From contig NZ_CP108383.1 in the NCBI RefSeq assembly GCF_035958815.1, positions 4,898,001-4,962,000 on the forward strand: DNA of 64,000 nucleotides. The letters run 5' to 3'. The notes under the pieces are model-generated. The model had not been told where the DNA came from, did no database searches, and was given only the letters and a program-made list of their open reading frames with translations. Position numbers and translations under genes: made by a program. This DNA comes from Nocardia sp. NBC_01327 (lineage in GTDB: Bacteria; Actinomycetota; Actinomycetes; Mycobacteriales; Mycobacteriaceae). Of the stretch, positions 60,513 to 64,000 are shown piece after piece (position 1 is the stretch's first letter; the number at the start of each line of letters is the position of its first letter).

Positions 60513-60998
60513 GTGAGGTTCGCGCGGCGCGGAAGGTCGACGCGGGCGCGGTTGCGGGCTCTGGTCAACCGCCTCGATGAGGCGCTACCCGAGGACTGGA
60601 CGGCCGAGGAGCTGTTTGCCGCCGTCGAACGGTTCCGCGGACGGCGGATCGTTCGTCTGCCGCTCCCTCCGGGTGCGCCGTCGGGGTTGTGCGGAATGTG
60701 GTTGGCATGTGGCGATTACGACGTCTTCTTCCTGAGGGACTCTCCCGATCCGCACGATGTTCTGCACGAGCTCGGCCACATGCTGCTGGGGCACGGCCTG
60801 GATGCGCCCGCAGATGAGCTGGCAGCCTGGTTGCCGGACCTCGGGTTGAATCACACCGTCGAGGCGGTCCGAGCGATCCGCAGAACATCGAGTTACGACC
60901 CGCCCGAAGAATACGAGGCCGAGCTGTTTGCCACCATGGTCAGGACGCTGATTCGTGCAGACGGCCCACGCCGGGACAGGTTCCTCAAGGTGTTCTGA
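60513..60998 (+). CDS. ImmA/IrrE-like zinc metallopeptidase
   Basis: This 161-residue protein carries HELGH at 85-89 in PHDVLHELGHMLLGHG, the zinc-binding HExxH typical of the ImmA/IrrE (DUF955) family. A downstream acidic helix EEYEAELFATMV supplies the probable third ligand Glu. The family cleaves or controls XRE-type repressors. GTG 60513 follows GAGGGGAAGG. Its stop overlaps the next ATG by one base (TGATG), so the membrane protein is translationally coupled. A gene for an XRE-like protein (62173-62748, minus strand) is the obvious candidate substrate. No separate substrate-binding domain is present. Confidence 0.85.
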   Translation: MRFARRGRSTRARLRALVNRLDEALPEDWTAEELFAAVERFRGRRIVRLPLPPGAPSGLCGMWLACGDYDVFFLRDSPDPHDVLHELGHMLLGHGLDAPADELAAWLPDLGLNHTVEAVRAIRRTSSYDPPEEYEAELFATMVRTLIRADGPRRDRFLKVF

Positions 60999-62191
60999 TG
61001 TGGCCGCAGACCGTGCCAACCCCGATCACAGCTCTCGCGCTGATGTTCGTCGTCATCGTCACGGTCACACGAATCGTTCTGGTTCGGGGTGTGTCCCCGA
61101 CCGATCAACTGATCAACGCACTGGCGGTCAGCTGTCTGATCGGGGTACTTCTACGGGAGCCCACGATCGCGCGCCTGGTGATGAGCTTCGTACCGGCCGG
61201 GCTACCCACCCTTTTCGACGCGTGGCACTGGACCACCATCTTCTCCTGGGGTTGTGGGCTGGGCATACTCCTTGTGCGTGAGTACGGTCCGGTCCGCTAC
61301 AAGAAGCCGTTTCGCCTCGTAGTGGCGACGACGATAGCCATCGGTATCGGGTTCCTCGTGCTGAGCAGTCCGGCACGGTCAGAAGGGGTCTCGATCGCCG
61401 AGTACGGCGGCTGGCGCTACGGCGTCTACGTCGGGCTCCTGTCTGCCCCGCCAGTTTTCGTGTCCGCGTATCTGCTTCGAACCTTGGTCATGCTGCGGCG
61501 ACGTGTGACGACCTCGCGAGAGGAGAATGTCGTACGAATCTTGTTCTTGGTTGCGATCCTCAGCATGATGCCGGCGAGCTCGTACCTCCTCCTTGGGGCA
61601 CTCGGCATCTCGGGCCGCGAGCCCGCGGTAACCGACCGGATGTACAACTTCACTGCGAACGGCCTCGCCTCAGGTGAACCTCAACTGCTGTTCGGAGCGA
61701 TTCTTGTGTCGGTGCTCGTGCCATCGTGCCGCCGAGCTTGGGTGCGAGTGAGACAGCTCAGGCGATTGGGCCCGCTCTGGCGTGACTTGACCACAGCTGT
61801 GCCGGGCGTCGTGTTGGCCCTGAGGTGGGCAGATCGGTGGGGTGCGTGGCCGGCTGAGCGCTTGGAACGGGTGAAGATCGAAATACGCGACGCATCCGAG
61901 ATCATCGCTGGAACCATCGTCCCGCTGCCGGCTGCGATTGACCGATCGATCGATAACGGTGTCACCGAGGATGATCAGGAAAACATGCGGCTGGTCGCTG
62001 AGCTGCTCCTGGCAGTTCGATCTCAGCCGGAGGTCGGGTATGGGAGGCAGTCCGGAGGACTAACCCTACGGACGAGCGACCTGCCCGATATCGACACTTT
62101 GGTTCGCTTCTGGGAGCCTGCAAAATCGCTTGTGCACCAATCATTTCCGAAGGCGGTGGAGTCCACGTCTGCTCAGAAGCGTTCGGTGTGA
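60998..62191 (+). CDS. MAB_1171c-like (DUF6545-type) integral membrane protein
   Basis: This 397-residue protein has about seven hydrophobic helices in the first 235 residues: near 12-30, 40-56, 72-92, 104-124, 148-166, 178-202 and 224-244. A mostly soluble C-terminal domain of about 150 residues follows, with VRQLRRLGPLWRDLTTAVPG and ERLERVKIEIRDASEI. This topology and the WRDLT motif match the MAB_1171c family of putative transporters found in actinobacteria beside XRE and ImmA/IrrE genes; I know of no biochemical function for it. It is coupled to the protease gene, and its 3' end overlaps the convergent XRE-like gene by 19 nt. Confidence 0.8.
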   Translation: MWPQTVPTPITALALMFVVIVTVTRIVLVRGVSPTDQLINALAVSCLIGVLLREPTIARLVMSFVPAGLPTLFDAWHWTTIFSWGCGLGILLVREYGPVRYKKPFRLVVATTIAIGIGFLVLSSPARSEGVSIAEYGGWRYGVYVGLLSAPPVFVSAYLLRTLVMLRRRVTTSREENVVRILFLVAILSMMPASSYLLLGALGISGREPAVTDRMYNFTANGLASGEPQLLFGAILVSVLVPSCRRAWVRVRQLRRLGPLWRDLTTAVPGVVLALRWADRWGAWPAERLERVKIEIRDASEIIAGTIVPLPAAIDRSIDNGVTEDDQENMRLVAELLLAVRSQPEVGYGRQSGGLTLRTSDLPDIDTLVRFWEPAKSLVHQSFPKAVESTSAQKRSV

Positions 62192-62748
62192 TCTTGATCG
62201 GACAGGCCAGTAGATCCCGCTGTCCGTTGTAGCGCCTCGAGTAGTTGGTGGATCGCCGTGCTTGCGAAGGTTAGTTGGTAGCCATCGGAGTGACTACGCG
62301 CGTTCTTCAGCTCGATCCCGAGCCGGTCGAGCTCGGTGACGAGATCCACTACAGATCTGTGCTCACGATTGAGCCGCTGCAGAGCGCGGACTCCATGCTC
62401 GACATCATCCGGCTCCGTCGTCGAACCGTCGGAACCTTCGAATCCTGGGCCAGGCGTGCGTCCTTGATGTAGGGCGGAGGTGGCGCTACCCGCCGGCAGA
62501 CCCAGCGCCTCCAGAGCCCGATTGTATTTAGCTTCGGTTGTAGCGCTTATCGAATGGACGTGCCCGCCCTCGATACGAGATTGGACATTCCGAGTAGGCC
62601 CTCCGAGGTCGTGGATCTGTTGGTGCGTGATCAGCTCGTCCGGCAGGTTTCTCAGCCGAATTGTCTTCACCCATCGTCCGAACCGCTGTGCAGCCGATTC
62701 GGATCCGGCGAGTTCCCCGGCCGGTGGTGAGCTGAACCGAGCATCCAT
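62173..62748 (-). CDS. XRE-like helix-turn-helix regulator
   Basis: This 191-residue protein starts at ATG 62748; an in-frame upstream extension has Cys-rich, unrelated content. Residues 20-95 fit the XRE pattern: an opening helix FGRWVKTIRLRNLP, the helix-turn-helix ITHQQIHDLGGPTRNVQSRIEGG, then a helix TEAKYNRALEALGLPAGSA. The rest (110-190) has a coiled segment with HGVRALQRLNREHRSVVDL. Its gene faces the metalloprotease/membrane-protein operon and diverges from the 79-residue and StrR-like genes, with a palindromic operator candidate at 62934-62947. Auto-regulation and control of the divergent genes are inferred, as is its being the ImmA-like protein's target. Confidence 0.7.
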   Translation of the reverse strand: MDARFSSPPAGELAGSESAAQRFGRWVKTIRLRNLPDELITHQQIHDLGGPTRNVQSRIEGGHVHSISATTEAKYNRALEALGLPAGSATSALHQGRTPGPGFEGSDGSTTEPDDVEHGVRALQRLNREHRSVVDLVTELDRLGIELKNARSHSDGYQLTFASTAIHQLLEALQRTAGSTGLSDQDHTERF

Positions 62749-62927
62749 GGCACGTATGGTATCGCCGAAATGTACATAGTTGTGCGGGATGTCCGCACGG
62801 GTGAACCGACCTGCGATGGGTGTTCCAGAGTCGACAACGTCTGTGCTGCAAGGCCTGCGCACGAACCGACGGGCATTGCCTGCTCGGCTCTGGATGCACA
62901 CCATGCACATGCCCGCACACGAATGTA

Positions 62928-62956
62928 TTGACTGGCACACGTGTGCCTTTTAGGTT
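62928..62956 (+). promoter_or_regulatory. Promoter with perfect 14-bp palindromic operator; leaderless transcript predicted
   Basis: TTGACT (62928-62933) and TAGGTT (62951-62956) are spaced by exactly 17 nt. The spacer holds the perfect palindrome GGCACACGTGTGCC (62934-62947). The downstream ATG is at 62963, so transcription would start at or next to the start codon, as in leaderless actinobacterial mRNAs. A repressor on the palindrome would block the promoter; the divergent XRE-like protein is the natural candidate. Confidence 0.6.
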
Positions 62957-62962
62957 GAAGCC

Positions 62963-63202
62963 ATGGATGCGGACATCCGGAGACTTGGCTGTCGGTTGAC
63001 GACGCGCGACGTCGTCCATGCGTACGGATCCGATGCTGTGGTCGAGCGCGTGGCATGGCTTCGCGCGAACGGGTATCCCTACGCCGCGAAGACTGTTGAA
63101 CGCGAGCTGAATCAGATTCTGAGGCCGAGTGCCGCTCGCGCGCCTGGATGGTTGCGCTGCGGCGGTAGTCAATCACCCGGGGCGGTGAGCTGTAGTGACT
63201 GA
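62963..63202 (+). CDS. Small protein of unknown function (79 residues)
   Basis: ATG 62963 lies directly downstream of a good promoter with no room for a ribosome site, consistent with leaderless translation. The protein begins MDADIRRLGCRLTTRDVVHAYG and contains a helical segment AVVERVAWLRANGYPYAAKT. It then becomes Ala/Ser/Gly-rich near the C-terminus, which suggests that the last 20 residues may be unstructured. I do not recognise the family. Its stop overlaps the GTG of the StrR-like gene by 8 nt, so the two are probably translated together and may function together. Confidence 0.55.
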   Translation: MDADIRRLGCRLTTRDVVHAYGSDAVVERVAWLRANGYPYAAKTVERELNQILRPSAARAPGWLRCGGSQSPGAVSCSD

Positions 63203-64000
63203 CGTTCCCGATGGCGCCGCCGACCATCATGGAAGACCCGAGAGAGTTCGCATCGATTCGTTGGCGTCGGCCGACTCGCCGCGGCTGAACGGCGAAGTCA
63301 AAGTTCACGCAAAGCAGTTGGCGGACAGCGAATCTGAACTCCCCCCGATACTCGTACATCGGCAGACCATGCGCGTGATCGACGGAGCGCACCGAATCCT
63401 CGCGATGAAACTTCGGGGTCACGACGAGATCGAAGTGGAGTTCTTCGATGGCAACGAGTCCGACGCGTTCGTCCTTGGTGTGCAGTCCAACATCCAACAC
63501 GGACTGCCGTTGTCTCTACCGGACCGGCGCGCCGCCGCAGAGCGGATCCTCTTGTCTCATCCAGCGTGGTCGGATCGAGAAATAGCGAGGACTACAGGCT
63601 TGTCGGCCAGGACCGTGCAGGAATTGCGCCGTGCAACTGCGGGCGAGCAGCAGTCGCACAGACTTGGAAGAGACGGCCGGACAAGGCCTTTGAGCTCGAC
63701 ACGTGGACGTCGACTCGCCGCAGAAATCTTGACCAACAGCCCGAACACCCCCTTACGCGAGGTCGCCAAACAGGTAGGCATCTCACCGGGCACCGTTCGC
63801 GACGTACGGCAGCGACTCGAACGCGGCGACAATCCGATACCGGAGCCGCGCCGCGGTATTGAAGTGAAAGGCCCGGCGACCGTAGCTCGTCGGCAGGTCG
63901 AATTCACCGACGTACAAGGGATACTCGAACATCTGGCACGAGACCCAACGCTGCGAATGACTGAACGAGGCCGGGAGTTGGTGCGGTGGCTGCATCTGCA
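63195..64000 (+). CDS. StrR/ParB-like DNA-binding regulator (partial, runs off window)
   Basis: The frame from GTG 63195 is open to the window end (268 codons). An N-terminal ParB/Spo0J-like domain (about 13-100) has the signature LPPILVHRQTMRVIDGAHRI, then GVQSNIQHGLPLSLPDRRAA. A helix-turn-helix follows at about 125-150 (WSDREIARTTGLSARTVQEL), and a second possible one at about 185-205 (LREVAKQVGISPGTVRDVRQ). This arrangement matches the StrR/NovG-type regulators known from antibiotic clusters and related orphan regulators. It contains a TTA codon at 63753. It is coupled to the 79-residue gene and shares its operator-bearing promoter. A chromosome-partition role is less likely because no parA is adjacent. 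Confidence 0.8.
   Translation, partial: MTDVPDGAADHHGRPERVRIDSLASADSPRLNGEVKVHAKQLADSESELPPILVHRQTMRVIDGAHRILAMKLRGHDEIEVEFFDGNESDAFVLGVQSNIQHGLPLSLPDRRAAAERILLSHPAWSDREIARTTGLSARTVQELRRATAGEQQSHRLGRDGRTRPLSSTRGRRLAAEILTNSPNTPLREVAKQVGISPGTVRDVRQRLERGDNPIPEPRRGIEVKGPATVARRQVEFTDVQGILEHLARDPTLRMTERGRELVRWLHL

Overview
The window comes from a high-GC actinomycete, most likely Nocardia or a close relative. The evidence is uniformly G/C-rich third codon positions, GTG starts with overlapping stop/start codons, a nocardial-type tRNA-Pro fragment, and gene families typical of that group (MAB_1171c-like membrane protein, StrR/ParB-like regulator). No species call is possible from this sequence alone.

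Positions 1-54,791 are the 3' part of a large modular type I polyketide cluster. A PKS tail (1-77) is followed by three deoxysugar genes (glycosyltransferase, NDP-hexose 2,3-dehydratase, 3-ketoreductase; 249-3,999). Four colinear PKS genes follow (4,062-47,489) with 3, 2, 2 and 1 extension modules and a terminal thioesterase. Behind them lies a complete methoxymalonyl-ACP cassette: 3-hydroxyacyl-CoA dehydrogenase-like protein, free ACP, acyl-ACP dehydrogenase, FkbH-like protein and, convergent to these, an O-methyltransferase. A type II thioesterase and an AfsR/SARP-type regulator close the cluster. The domain content and predicted extender units of the eight visible modules match, position by position, carbons C16 to C1 of a 16-membered bafilomycin/hygrolidin-type plecomacrolide (V-ATPase inhibitor family). 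The two modules where that scaffold carries a methoxy group are exactly the two whose AT domains have non-canonical specificity motifs (FAGH and YAPH). The sugar genes predict a 2,6-dideoxyhexose on the macrolide. The loading module, the first extension modules and the rest of the sugar pathway must lie upstream of this window or elsewhere.

Positions 54,792-57,811 are a transition zone: 1.6 kb with no convincing gene but a strong dyad, a SnoaL-like gene, a decayed IS21-family transposase with two in-frame stops, and the 3' end of a tRNA-Pro without its 5' half. The last two suggest an attachment site and an island boundary.

Positions 57,812-64,000 look like accessory DNA with more mixed codon use. 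There is an unknown protein with a hydrophobic C-terminus, then an apparent operon of short-chain dehydrogenase, ImmA/IrrE-like metalloprotease and a 7-TM MAB_1171c-like protein. Converging on it is a gene for an XRE-like regulator. Divergent from the regulator, behind a promoter containing a perfect 14-bp palindrome, are a 79-residue protein and a StrR/ParB-like regulator that runs off the window. All assignments rest on reading motifs by eye; no database search was run.
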